Position numbers and translations under genes: made by a program
Assembly: GCF_003675855.1 (NCBI RefSeq)
Contig: NZ_RCIH01000002.1
Location: 62,001 to 126,000, forward strand
Direction: 5' to 3'
From: Halostella salina
GTDB taxonomy: Archaea; Halobacteriota; Halobacteria; Halobacteriales; Natronoarchaeaceae
DNA: 64,000 bases
The notes under the pieces: generated by a model
Database searches by the model: none
What the model was told of the DNA's origin: nothing
What the model saw: only the letters and a program-made list of their open reading frames with translations
Part shown: in pieces, positions 52,468 through 60,964 of the stretch
How positions within the stretch are numbered: position 1 is the first letter of the stretch
How the letters are laid out: every line of letters begins with the position of its first letter

Positions 52468-54089
52468 GGGCCACCCCCCGGGAGCCCCGCGTCGCACCGG
52501 CCCGGCTCCCACCGCAGGACGATAGACGAGTCGGCTCCGCCGGCGTACACCACGTCGCCCGTCATCACCCACTCGTCGTAGGCCGACCGGGAAATGTCGA
52601 GCGGTTCGGTGGGACCGGGCGCGCCGACGGTCTTCCACGAACTCCGGGCGACGACTGGGCAGTCGGGCGGCGGCGCGTCGCCCCGGAGCCAGGCGGTCGT
52701 CGGCAGGTCGGTCACGCCGGCACCGCGGTAGTTGTACGCGACGAGCGCGACGTGGTCGTCGCTCGTCCAGCCGCCGTCGACGCGGTCCGTGGCGAACGTC
52801 GCCGCGTCGAGTTCGGCGGGGTCGGTGACGGGCTCGAACGGGAACGCCGCCAGCCCGGCGAAGGGGAGCGGGGCCGAGACGAGCACGGCGACGACGGCCG
52901 CCGCGGCGGCGACGCGCCCGAACGCCGGCCGCCGGCGGACCAGCACGGCGAGGCCGACCGCCGCGGCGACGACCAGCCCCGGGTGGACGAACGTCACCGA
53001 CCTGACGACCAGGTCCTCGTACACCGGCGTCCGGCCGGCCGTGAGCGCGAACCCGACCGCCGCGAGCGGGCCGAGGACGAGCGCGAACATCGCGAGACCC
53101 CGGTCGGAGGCGAGGCGGGACAGACCGACCCCGGCGGCGGCGAGCACGACGACCAGCGGCAGGGTCAGCGTCAGGAGCAGCGACGACGTCGTCGCGGTCC
53201 CCGGGTAGACCGCGACCGCCGCGTTCAGCACGAAGACGGCCACGCCAGCGCCGAAGACCGCGACCGCCGCGCCGCGCCGGACGGCGGCGGAGGCGGTGTC
53301 GAGCCACCTGGCCAGCGCGACGACGAGCACCACCCACGCGAGGAACAGCCCGAGCGAGGCGGAGACGCTGCCGGCCTTCGGGAGGTCGGCGGCCGCGTAG
53401 TAGCCGAACGTCAGCAGCCAGAAGCCGGCCGTCCCGAGCGCCCCGTACGCGAGCCGCCGCGTCGTGGGCCGCCGTGCGACCCCGAGAGCGACCAGCGTCG
53501 TCCCGACGAGCCCGGCGACGAACGCGCTCAGGCTGTGGACGACCGGCACCGTGACGGCCAGGGCCGCGGTCAGCGCGAGCCAGCGGCGGCGCTCCGTCCG
53601 CAGCGTCCGGCCGAGCGCGAGAGCGAGGCAGGCGACGACCGCCAGCCCGAACACCTCCGCGTTGACCGACATCGACCGGAACAGGTAGGGCCCCTCGACG
53701 GCCAGGGCGAGCCCCGCGAACGCGGCCGCGCCGCGCCGGACGGGGGCCGAAAAGTCGGCCGCGAGCGAGCGGGCGTACGCCATCGCGACCAGCGAGGGGA
53801 CGGTCGCCAGACAGGCGACGAGCGCCTGGGCCACGTACAGCGGGGCGACCCCCGTGACCTCGCTCACGACCGCGAGCAGCGTCGCGAACAGGTACTCGTC
53901 GGGTGCCGGCGCGGCCGGGCCGGCCAGCGCGACGCCGTCGGTCGCGAGGATCCGCTCCGCGCTGCTCACGAAGACGAACCCGTCGGTGTTGAACGGCAGC
54001 GGCGAGGCGTACAGCGACGAGAGGCGGGTCGCCGCGCCGACCGCGAGGACGGCCACAACCAGCAGCCAGTCGGGGCGGCGTCGGCTCAT
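52464..54089 (-). CDS. Large polytopic membrane protein, GT-C-like
   Basis: A 541-residue protein with about 12 helices and a ~120-residue C-terminal soluble domain. The first external loop SPLPFNTDGFVFVSSAERIL with an Asp after the first helix, and the next loop PAPDEYLFATLLAVVSEVTG, have the layout of GT-C glycosyltransferases (GT39/STT3 relatives), whose catalytic acid sits in the first loop. The tail (TSDDHVALVAYNYRGAGVTD, RSSWKTVGAPGPTEPLDISR) is typical of nothing I know. Lipid-linked sugar transfer is a guess from fold. It lies between the FtsX permease and ABC ATPase genes, coupled to both by 4-nt overlaps. Confidence 0.68.
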   Translation of the reverse strand: MSRRRPDWLLVVAVLAVGAATRLSSLYASPLPFNTDGFVFVSSAERILATDGVALAGPAAPAPDEYLFATLLAVVSEVTGVAPLYVAQALVACLATVPSLVAMAYARSLAADFSAPVRRGAAAFAGLALAVEGPYLFRSMSVNAEVFGLAVVACLALALGRTLRTERRRWLALTAALAVTVPVVHSLSAFVAGLVGTTLVALGVARRPTTRRLAYGALGTAGFWLLTFGYYAAADLPKAGSVSASLGLFLAWVVLVVALARWLDTASAAVRRGAAVAVFGAGVAVFVLNAAVAVYPGTATTSSLLLTLTLPLVVVLAAAGVGLSRLASDRGLAMFALVLGPLAAVGFALTAGRTPVYEDLVVRSVTFVHPGLVVAAAVGLAVLVRRRPAFGRVAAAAAVVAVLVSAPLPFAGLAAFPFEPVTDPAELDAATFATDRVDGGWTSDDHVALVAYNYRGAGVTDLPTTAWLRGDAPPPDCPVVARSSWKTVGAPGPTEPLDISRSAYDEWVMTGDVVYAGGADSSIVLRWEPGRCDAGLPGGGP

Positions 54090-56944
54090 CGCGACCCCCC
54101 GAGCAGCCGCGATGGAGCCACCGAACTGTACCGCCAGGCGACGACGCCCGCGCTGACGAGCGCCAGCGCGAGCGAGCCGAGGGCCAGCGGCCCGACGACG
54201 GAGAGCGGGACGCGGGGGGTCACGCGGACGCCGAACACGGTGAGCGTTCCGACGACGGAGAGCGTCCAGACCGTCGCCGCGGCGAGGGCGATGCTGACCG
54301 CCGCCGCCGGCAGCCCGATCCGGAGCGCGTCGCCGAGCACCAGCCGTCCGATCCGGCGCGGGCCAGCGCCCACCGCCCGGTGGACGCCGATGTCGCCGCG
54401 GCGGGCCTGGACGGCGTCGGCGAACGCCGCGACCGTGCTGCCGACCGTCATCACCACGCCCAGCGCCACGAGCGTCGCCAGCACGAGCCAGAGGTTGCCG
54501 AACACCCGCGAAAGCAGGCCGCCGGCTCCGACCCCGCCGGGAGCCTCGTCGCTCGACGCGACGGCGCTTGCCAGCCGTTCGTCGCCGGTCACGCGGTACG
54601 TCCCCGTCGCTGCCCCGCCGCCGGCGGTCACCTGAACGGTGTACTCGCCGGGCGGGCGTCGGTCGAGCGTCGCCGAGACGGTCCGGTCGCGTCCCGGAGC
54701 CAGTTCCAGCGGTTCCGAGACGGCCACGCCGGGACCGTCGACCGACAGCGTCCGGTCGAGCGACACCCCCCACGGGTTCCTGACGCGGACCCGGACGGAC
54801 GGGGTCGTGAACACGCCCGTCCGGTTCGGCGTCACGAGGCGGACGACGGGCTCGCGCCGCGCCCCGCGCTCGACGCGCAGCGCCTGCGTCGCGGAGCGGT
54901 TCCCCGCCGTGACCCGGACCGCGTACTCGCCGGGCGCGCTCGGCAGCCGGACCCGCGTCCGCCCGTCGTCGCCGACGCGCGCCGTCCGGTCGCCGAGCCG
55001 GACGGTCGCGTTCCCGACGGGCGCGCCGCCCGCCGTTCCGACGCCGACCCGGAGCGTCGCGTTCGGCGGGCCGACCTCGGGGAGCGGGGCGAGCACGAGC
55101 GTGTCGGCCGAGAGGACCCGGACCGTCCGCGTCAGGTCGCCGACCGTCACGACCCGGGTGCCTGCGCCGGGCGCGTCGAACCGGAGTTCGACCGTCCGGC
55201 GCTCGCCCCCGTCGAGCGTGACCCGCTTCGTCCGGCGCTGGTCGCCGAGCGTGGCACGGACCGTCCGCGACGCCGGCCCGGAATCGACGTTCCGGAGGCG
55301 GACCTCGACCGGGACCGTCTCGTCCGTGGCGACCCGCCGCGGCGCGCTCGTCCCGAGCACGACGACGCCCTCGGTCGTGCGGTTCGCGGCGGGCTCGCCG
55401 TAGCGGACGAGGTTCACCGACCCCTCGGGGACGCCCTCGAGGTGCCGCGCGAGCGGGAGGCTGACGAGGAGGTGGTCGTCGCTCGCGCCGTCGGCCGCGA
55501 ACGTGCCGACCACCTCGACGGTGCCGACCGCCGGCGTCGTGCTGCCGCCGAGCGCGAGTTCGTCGCCCGGGGCGAGGCCGTGGGTCCGCGCGAAGGCGGT
55601 CCCGACGGCCGCCTCGTCGGTCGCGTTCGGTGCCCGCCCGTCGACGACGCGGGCGTCGGTCACGGCGCTGTACGCGTCGAACTCCACCCCGCGGGCGGGG
55701 ACCGGCCGGCCGTCGTGGGCCAGGAACAGCAGGATCTCGGGGCTGGCGGCGACGCCGGAGCGCCGGAGCCGGTCGGCGTCCGCCGCCGGGACGTGGCTGT
55801 CGACCGGGTGGACGGCCCCGGGCTCGACGACCATCCCGCCGGACGCGCCGCCCGTGGCGCCGATCCCGCCGACGACGCCGGCCAGCGCGACCACAACGAG
55901 GACGAACGCGGCGAACACCGCGAGCGTGGCCGTCGTCGGGACGGCGGCCCCCGCCGGGAGAAACGATGGGCCGCCCGGCCACCGTCGGGTCGTCGCCGCC
56001 CCGGAGTCGAGCGGCGCGCCGCGAACCGCCGACCGGGCGGCCAGCGCGCCGGCGAGCAGTCCCACGCCGACGAGGGCGAGGAGGACGAGAGGGATCAGGC
56101 CGGCGGCGCGGGGGGTCACGCCCAGCGGGAGCCCGACCGGGAACCCGAGCGTCACGGCGGCGGTGACGGCGGCGTTCGGGACGACGACGCCGACCGCGTA
56201 GCCGAGCGTGACGCCGGCGAGCGTGAGCAGTCCCGCGCGGGCCGTCACGAGCAGGGCGACCCGTCGCCGGCTCGCGCCCGTCGCCCGGAGCACGGCGATC
56301 GACGACCGGCGGTCCCGGACCGTCATCCGGGTCACGCTGAACACGACGACGCCGACGAGCACGGCCACGCCGAGACAGACGACGCCGAGCACGCCGAGCA
56401 TCTGCCGGGTGCCGACGAGGAAGAAGGCGAGCGCGCCGGTGAGCGGCGCGCCCGACGCCGGGACCGGCGACGCCGACGCGCGCAGTGTCAGAGCGCGGTC
56501 GCTCCCCAGCGACGTCGCCGTCCCGGCGTCGGTCACGAGCCACGGGTCCGGGAACGGCGTCTCGCCGCTTCGCTCCCGGACCGTTCGCTCCAGAGTCGCC
56601 CGGTCGCCGACGAGCGTGCCCGTCCCGTTCGACGCCGGCCCGGCGACGCCGTCGGGCGGGTCCATCCCGAACGCGCCGCCCCGCGGGACGCCGACGACCG
56701 TTCGCTGGACGCCGTCGACGGTCGCGGTCGCCAGCGGGAACGTCGTCCCCTCGGCCCCCGTGGTCGTCGTGAGCGACACGGCCGTCTCGGAGCCGTGGTC
56801 GGCCGCCATCACCGTCGTCTGTCCGGAGACAGCGAGCAGGACGACGACTGCACCGACGAGGAAGGCGGCGGTCACGGCGACGACGAGGACGGCGAGGCGG
56901 TCCCGGCCGGACCACCGCACCACGAGCGACTGCCGGTAGCTCAT
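54086..56944 (-). CDS. FtsX-type ABC permease with two FtsX domains and Ig-like ectodomains
   Basis: A 952-residue permease. One N-terminal helix (LAVLVVAVTAAFLVGAVVVL) is followed by an ectodomain and a first FtsX domain, whose cytoplasmic loop reads RRSSIAVLRATGASRRRVAL. Another helix and a ~400-residue ectodomain follow, including Ig-like/CARDB-like units (VEVRLRNVDSGPASRTVRAT, NATVRLGDRTARVGDDGRTR). A second FtsX domain has the loop RRGDIGVHRAVGAGPRRIGR, so the protein carries both halves fused. This is much larger than MacB permeases. It should work with the ATPase at 51805-52467 in export or in pulling on surface components. It leads the operon; the palindrome at 56997-57014 lies 53 nt upstream. 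Confidence 0.87.
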   Translation of the reverse strand: MSYRQSLVVRWSGRDRLAVLVVAVTAAFLVGAVVVLLAVSGQTTVMAADHGSETAVSLTTTTGAEGTTFPLATATVDGVQRTVVGVPRGGAFGMDPPDGVAGPASNGTGTLVGDRATLERTVRERSGETPFPDPWLVTDAGTATSLGSDRALTLRASASPVPASGAPLTGALAFFLVGTRQMLGVLGVVCLGVAVLVGVVVFSVTRMTVRDRRSSIAVLRATGASRRRVALLVTARAGLLTLAGVTLGYAVGVVVPNAAVTAAVTLGFPVGLPLGVTPRAAGLIPLVLLALVGVGLLAGALAARSAVRGAPLDSGAATTRRWPGGPSFLPAGAAVPTTATLAVFAAFVLVVVALAGVVGGIGATGGASGGMVVEPGAVHPVDSHVPAADADRLRRSGVAASPEILLFLAHDGRPVPARGVEFDAYSAVTDARVVDGRAPNATDEAAVGTAFARTHGLAPGDELALGGSTTPAVGTVEVVGTFAADGASDDHLLVSLPLARHLEGVPEGSVNLVRYGEPAANRTTEGVVVLGTSAPRRVATDETVPVEVRLRNVDSGPASRTVRATLGDQRRTKRVTLDGGERRTVELRFDAPGAGTRVVTVGDLTRTVRVLSADTLVLAPLPEVGPPNATLRVGVGTAGGAPVGNATVRLGDRTARVGDDGRTRVRLPSAPGEYAVRVTAGNRSATQALRVERGARREPVVRLVTPNRTGVFTTPSVRVRVRNPWGVSLDRTLSVDGPGVAVSEPLELAPGRDRTVSATLDRRPPGEYTVQVTAGGGAATGTYRVTGDERLASAVASSDEAPGGVGAGGLLSRVFGNLWLVLATLVALGVVMTVGSTVAAFADAVQARRGDIGVHRAVGAGPRRIGRLVLGDALRIGLPAAAVSIALAAATVWTLSVVGTLTVFGVRVTPRVPLSVVGPLALGSLALALVSAGVVAWRYSSVAPSRLLGGSR

Positions 56945-56996
56945 GGCGCACCAGCACCGGTCGGTGGGCTCCGGACGCCGGCGGACATTGGGGCCG

Positions 56997-57014
56997 TTTT
57001 TGGGCAGCCTAAAG
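56997..57014. promoter_or_regulatory. Iron-box-like palindrome between FtsX operon and plus-strand genes
   Basis: TTTTTGG-GCAG-CCTAAAG differs at two positions from the perfect palindrome at 59019-59036. TATA-like ATAAAT follows at 57015-57020. It could serve the minus-strand FtsX operon (start 56944) or the plus-strand unit (start 57123), or both. Confidence 0.5.
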
Positions 57015-57122
57015 ATAAATAGCACGGTTCGATACCGCGGCTTCAGCGGCGTGTCAGTCGGACCGGACACAACCGTCGGCTCGGACCCGACAGTTAAGCG
57101 GCCGGTTACCGACGTTCACACC

Positions 57123-57197
57123 ATGGGCGAGTCGAGGCTTGGGCGGTTCGTGGAGGGGCTTCGAGACGGAGGGCGACACGGGGGGCAATCTGCATGA
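57123..57197 (+). CDS. 24-residue small protein, upstream-coupled
   Basis: ATG at 57123 opens a frame MGESRLGRFVEGLRDGGRHG with four more residues, QSA before TGA, overlapping the next ATG (57194) by 4 nt. A TTAAG stretch at 57091-57095 lies about 28-32 nt ahead of it. It is Arg/Gly-rich and not obviously a membrane segment. Its 4-nt coupling to the membrane-protein gene supports translation, but no homolog is known to me. Confidence 0.4.
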   Translation: MGESRLGRFVEGLRDGGRHGGQSA

Positions 57198-57550
57198 CGG
57201 GAGTCCTCCAGTCGCTGTTCGACAGCTACATCGAGATCCACACCGCACAGCTGGGCGTCCTGCTCGGCCTGTTCGTCGGCGTTATCTACCGGGAGCGGCC
57301 GACGCTTGCCTACGCGGTGCTCACCGTCGGCGTGCTGTCGGCGTTCGGGTACGTCCCCACCATCGGGTTCGTGCTGTACGACCACGTCGCGGCGGTCATC
57401 ACGGTGAAGCCCTGGTACTTCCTGTCGGCGCTGTACGTCTCCACCGTCGCGAACCTGCTTGCGGTCGACTACGGGCCGGCGCTGTGGCGGCAGACGCTGG
57501 GCTCGTCCGACCTGCGGCGGGACGGCGTGGTAGAAGACGACAACGGGTAA
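57194..57550 (+). CDS. Small membrane protein
   Basis: A 118-residue protein with three helices: LQSLFDSYIEIHTAQLGVLL with LGLFVGVIYRE, LAYAVLTVGVLSAFGYVPTI, and WYFLSALYVSTVANLLAVDY. The polar ends suggest an inner-membrane protein. No family is recognised with confidence. Its stop codon at 57548 lies only a few nt from the end of the TnpB element, so the element is inserted right behind this gene. Confidence 0.65.
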   Translation: MTGVLQSLFDSYIEIHTAQLGVLLGLFVGVIYRERPTLAYAVLTVGVLSAFGYVPTIGFVLYDHVAAVITVKPWYFLSALYVSTVANLLAVDYGPALWRQTLGSSDLRRDGVVEDDNG

Positions 57551-57700
57551 ACTACCCCACCCTACTCGCTCACGGCTTCGCCGTTCGCTTCGTTGAGGGT
57601 GGGGCTTTCGCGTGGACTCCCGCTCTGGCCGGAACCCCCGGCAGGAGAGTCATATTCTCCGTTCGCGTTCAACATCCCGCGATTCAGGCGCACGCCTACG
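57551..57700 (-). ncRNA. Candidate omega-RNA (right end of TnpB element)
   Basis: The 3 prime end of tnpB and the sequence just past it fold into a nested hairpin. CCCCACCCT (57555-57563) pairs with AGGGTGGGG (57596-57604), and inside it ACGGC-TTC-GCCGT forms a smaller stem. TnpB systems make a guide RNA from exactly this place: scaffold from the element's right end, guide from the flanking host DNA. Extent into tnpB is estimated. Confidence 0.5.
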
Positions 57701-58839
57701 GGTGCGCCTCCGCCGTCTCCAGTTTGGTTACGGCGGAGATACCGTAGTCCGATGTTTTTCGCCGCGTTGTAGTCGGCGTGGTTCTCGTACCCGCATTTCA
57801 GGCACTCAAAGTCCTCACCTTCGCGGTTGTCTGGGTGGGTGAATCCACACGTTGAACACCGCCACGACGTATTCTCCGGGTCCACCTGCACTACGTCGAT
57901 GCCGTGGAGTTCGGCCTTGTATTCGACGTACTCGTACAACCGCTCAAACGCCCACTTGTGCCCCCACGACGCACCCGAGAGCCGGTCGCGGATGCCGGTC
58001 AACTTCTCGAAGGCGATAACCGTACAGCCGTTTTCGGCGGCTTCTTCGATGATGCCGTTCGTAATCCGGTGGAGCATCATCTTGAACCGCCCCGTCTCTT
58101 TGCGCCCGACCGACTGGATGTTTTCGTGGGCGTGACGCGACCCACACTGCTGGAGTGAGGCCCGCCGCTTCTCGTACTCCCGTCGCCAGTGGTCGAACTC
58201 GTGACCGCTCCAGAACGTACCCATCGACGTGACCGCGAGTTGGTTCACGCCGAGGTCAACGCCGAGGACTGTGCTGTGCCCGGTCGTTGCCTGCTCCGGC
58301 GTGTCGGTCTCCATCTCCGCCTTTGTGCGGAGGTGAAGGAACCACTCGCCGTCCTTGTTGTGGAGTTCCGCTCCCGTCACCTCGTAGTCGTCGTTGTCGA
58401 GATACCGACTGTGAGGTGTGTCGCGATCTGCGTCGGGCAGGACGTACTCAACTTCGATACGTCCGCCCACGGTTGCCAGCGACACGTACTCGTCGTGGAA
58501 TGTCGCACACCGCTTGTCGTAGACGACAGTAGGCTTCGAGAAGTGTGGTTTGCCCGCATACTTGCCCTGTTTCCAGCGGGCGACGACGCTCTGTACGGCG
58601 TCGGCGGCCTTGTTGCGAGCGTTCTGGACGAGATTCGCGTGCAATCGTGTCCGGTCGCGTACCTCGTCGTAGGTTTCCTCCTGCAACTGCGCCTTGCTTG
58701 TGGTTTTGTAGTCGCCCTGCCATGCGTGGTCCACGACGTAGTTGGCGGCCCACAGAAACTCGTCAACAGTTTCGCGGAGAAGTGCGGCATCGTCGCTGTC
58801 CACATCGAGTTTCACCGGGACAGTTCGCCGCATCTCCAT
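57562..58839 (-). CDS. tnpB: TnpB-family RNA-guided nuclease (IS200/IS605, IS1341 type)
   Basis: A 425-residue TnpB. The N-terminal wedge/REC part ([40 protein letters not shown]) precedes the RuvC nuclease. The RuvC acids are Asp in [18 protein letters not shown] (~195), Glu in [16 protein letters not shown] (~278) and Asp in [16 protein letters not shown] (~356). The zinc ribbon is [13 protein letters not shown] with FECLKCGYE. All are intact, so the nuclease may be active. No tnpA is seen nearby, so it depends on a transposase elsewhere. The GC-rich tail [20 protein letters not shown] is typical of haloarchaeal IS1341 proteins. ATG at 58839. Confidence 0.9.
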   Translation of the reverse strand: MEMRRTVPVKLDVDSDDAALLRETVDEFLWAANYVVDHAWQGDYKTTSKAQLQEETYDEVRDRTRLHANLVQNARNKAADAVQSVVARWKQGKYAGKPHFSKPTVVYDKRCATFHDEYVSLATVGGRIEVEYVLPDADRDTPHSRYLDNDDYEVTGAELHNKDGEWFLHLRTKAEMETDTPEQATTGHSTVLGVDLGVNQLAVTSMGTFWSGHEFDHWRREYEKRRASLQQCGSRHAHENIQSVGRKETGRFKMMLHRITNGIIEEAAENGCTVIAFEKLTGIRDRLSGASWGHKWAFERLYEYVEYKAELHGIDVVQVDPENTSWRCSTCGFTHPDNREGEDFECLKCGYENHADYNAAKNIGLRYLRRNQTGDGGGAPVGVRLNRGMLNANGEYDSPAGGSGQSGSPRESPTLNEANGEAVSE

Positions 58840-58860
58840 ACGTCAGATGTACCCCCGATA

Positions 58861-58869
58861 GTTTATTAA
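58861..58869 (-). promoter_or_regulatory. TATA (BoxA) element for tnpB
   Basis: TTAATAAAC on the minus strand lies 22-30 nt before the ATG at 58839, fitting a leaderless message. Confidence 0.5.
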
Positions 58870-58926
58870 CGTTGTGGAGAAAGGGCGGCAACAGTTCGTG
58901 GGACGTGGTGGGATTGTCGGCTTCCT

Positions 58927-58979
58927 CTCCGGCCTACTCACTCGCTTCGCTCGCTCCTTGAGGCCGGAGGCTCCGCCTC
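58927..58979. repeat. Two adjacent hairpins at the upstream end of the TnpB element
   Basis: CTCCGGCCT (58927-58935) pairs with AGGCCGGAG (58961-58969), with CGCTTCGCTCG in the loop. It is directly followed by GAGGC-TCC-GCCTC (58967-58979). The loop and edges (CCTACTC ... TTGAGG) resemble those of the hairpin at 57555-57604, so both ends of the element carry related structures. Confidence 0.6.
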
Positions 58980-59018
58980 GAATACGCTGACTCACGCCGA
59001 CTGCGGATGTAAAAGGTT

Positions 59019-59036
59019 TTTTAGGACGGCCTAAAA
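59019..59036 (+). promoter_or_regulatory. Perfect iron-box-like palindrome upstream of asparagine-synthetase-like gene
   Basis: TTTTAGG-ACGG-CCTAAAA has 7-bp perfect arms. Its right half overlaps the position where a TATA box for the ATG at 59063 would lie (26-31 nt ahead). DtxR/IdeR-type regulators bind TTAGG..CCTAA palindromes; binding here would block transcription. Confidence 0.65.
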
Positions 59037-59062
59037 CGACGGGTAACCGGAGCGACTCGCAC

Positions 59063-59137
59063 ATGCACAGCAACAGGCGGCCAGTCGGCGGAACCGGGCG
59101 GCGGACAGCGGACGCGGATCGAACCGGGCGGTGGTGA
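59063..59137 (+). CDS. 24-residue leader-like small ORF
   Basis: ATG at 59063 reads MHSNRRPVGGTGRRTADADR and TGRW before TGA at 59135-59137, one nt before the next ATG. It is Arg-rich and has no membrane segment. It would be the first frame on the transcript that starts beside the palindrome at 59019-59036. Translation is unproven. Confidence 0.35.
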   Translation: MHSNRRPVGGTGRRTADADRTGRW

Positions 59138-59138
59138 G

Positions 59139-60962
59139 ATGGTCGGACTATCCGGCGTCGTGGGCGACCACGTCGACGCCAGCGTCGAGACGATCCCGCC
59201 GACGGTCGACGACGAGCGGGCGAGCACGTATCGGGACGAGGGGATCGCGGTACGGTCGGCGTTCCACGAGGGGACGGCGACCGACCAGCCGGTCGAGGCG
59301 GCCGACGGGTCGCTCGTGTGGGTGTGGGGCGAGGTGTTCACCGTCACGGACGAGCGTGGCGGACGGCGGCGGGTCGATCCAGCGGAGACGGCGCGGGTGT
59401 GTGCCGGCCAGTACGACGAGTACGGCGACGGCTTCGTGGAGCGACTCGACGGCGAGTTCGTCGGGCTGCGCTACGACCCCGACGACGGGACCGCGACGTT
59501 CTTCGCCGACCGCGTCGGCGCGCGCCCCCTCTACTATGCCGTCGGCGACGGCTGTCTCGCGTTCTCGACGACCATCCAGACGGTCCCCGAAGTGCCGGGG
59601 TTCGAGCCCGCGTTCGCGGAGCCGTACCTCGCGGAGTATCTCTACTCACGTCGGGTTCAGGGGACGAAGACGCCGGTCGAGGGCGTCGAACAGATCGCGC
59701 CCGCGACGCTGCTGACGTACGACCCCGACTCCGGCGGGTTCGACGAGCGACAGTACTGGGAACCGCGGTACGACCCGGTCGACAAGCCACTGTCGTACTT
59801 CGTGTACGAACTGGCGAAGCGGTTCGAGCGGGCCGTCGCGGACCGGATGCCGAGGGAGGACGGCGACTACGGCCTCCTGCTGAGCGGCGGGAGCGACTCC
59901 CGGACGGTGCTCGCCGCCGGCGGGTCGGCGCTGGACTGCTATCACATGGGCGACGGGTGGAACCGCGAGGCGCGGGCCGCAAAGCGGGCGGCCGACGCCG
60001 CAGGGGCCGATTTCGAGCTGCTGGAGCGGGGGCTCGACTATCACGAGACGCTGCTGGAGCGGGCCGCGCCCATCCAGGAGTTCATCGGGCAGTTCCAGTC
60101 GGGGCACATGCTCGGGTACGCCGAGAAGCTCGCGGAGACCGACGCCCTGCTCACCGGGCTGTACTGCGACGTGCTGTTCGGGTCGTGGGGCGTCCCGCAG
60201 CGGGAAATCGACCTGCCGTTCGGCGTCACGCTGTGGCCGCCGGTCCCGGACGTACCGGTGACGCCCGCCGGGCACGTCGCCCAGCGGGAGGCCGACGGGA
60301 TGGCGCGCGACCCGGCCTTCGTCGACGCGCCGCCGTACGGGGAACTCATCGACGCGAACCTCCGCGACCGGGGGGGTCGGGTCGACGCGCACGGCGTCGA
60401 GTACGAGTCCGTCGGGACGCTGGCGCTCAGCCAGTACCTCTACCCGGTCACGAACGGGATCGGCTTCGACCTGTTCGCCGCCCTCCAGATCACGCCCACC
60501 CGGAACCCGCTGCTGGACCGCCGGCTGATCGACCTCCACCTCTCGATGCCGCTGAAGTACCGGCTGCGGTCCGACCCGGTCCACCGGGCGATGGAGGCGC
60601 TCGACCCGTCGCTGGCCGACATCCCCCACGCGTCGACCGGCGTCCCGGTCAGTTCCCACAAGGCGGCACACGTCGTCGGCGACCGCGCCCTCAACCAGGT
60701 CGCGAAGCTCACCAGTTCGGCCACCCACCGGACCGACGGCCCGATGCAGGACAAAAACGAGGTCATCCGGAACCACGACTTCTTCGAGCGCGCGCTCGAC
60801 CGGAACGAACAGCGGGGGAGGGCGCTCCCCTGTCTCGACTGGGCGGCCGTGCGGGAGACGTACCGGCGACATCAGGCGGGCGAGATACACGCCGGCGAGG
60901 AACTGTACCGGCTGGTGACGGTGCTGGAGACCCCGCTCGCGGAGCGGATCCTCGACGGGTAG
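59139..60962 (+). CDS. Asparagine-synthetase-like protein
   Basis: A 607-residue protein with the asparagine-synthetase-B architecture. The N-terminal Ntn-type domain starts VGLSGVVGDHVDASVETIPP; the catalytic Cys normally at residue 2 (MCG) is Val, so glutaminase activity should be lost. GEFVGLRYDPDDGTATFFAD and RPLYYAVGDGCLAFSTTIQT follow. The synthetase domain has the PP-loop YGLLLSGGSDSRTVLAAGGS (~residue 250), then GLYCDVLFGSWGVPQ. It may use ammonia, or activate a carboxyl group for another nucleophile. The convergent GT2 gene next door and the iron-box upstream hint at amide modification of a glycan or metallophore. No partner is proven. Confidence 0.85.
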   Translation: MVGLSGVVGDHVDASVETIPPTVDDERASTYRDEGIAVRSAFHEGTATDQPVEAADGSLVWVWGEVFTVTDERGGRRRVDPAETARVCAGQYDEYGDGFVERLDGEFVGLRYDPDDGTATFFADRVGARPLYYAVGDGCLAFSTTIQTVPEVPGFEPAFAEPYLAEYLYSRRVQGTKTPVEGVEQIAPATLLTYDPDSGGFDERQYWEPRYDPVDKPLSYFVYELAKRFERAVADRMPREDGDYGLLLSGGSDSRTVLAAGGSALDCYHMGDGWNREARAAKRAADAAGADFELLERGLDYHETLLERAAPIQEFIGQFQSGHMLGYAEKLAETDALLTGLYCDVLFGSWGVPQREIDLPFGVTLWPPVPDVPVTPAGHVAQREADGMARDPAFVDAPPYGELIDANLRDRGGRVDAHGVEYESVGTLALSQYLYPVTNGIGFDLFAALQITPTRNPLLDRRLIDLHLSMPLKYRLRSDPVHRAMEALDPSLADIPHASTGVPVSSHKAAHVVGDRALNQVAKLTSSATHRTDGPMQDKNEVIRNHDFFERALDRNEQRGRALPCLDWAAVRETYRRHQAGEIHAGEELYRLVTVLETPLAERILDG

Positions 60963-60964
60963 AG

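Noticed and set aside
54380-57022. Very long open frame on the plus strand opposite the FtsX permease
   Set aside because: It is antisense to a gene with clear FtsX domains and is Arg/Gly-rich without family features. High G+C with biased third positions opens such frames by chance.
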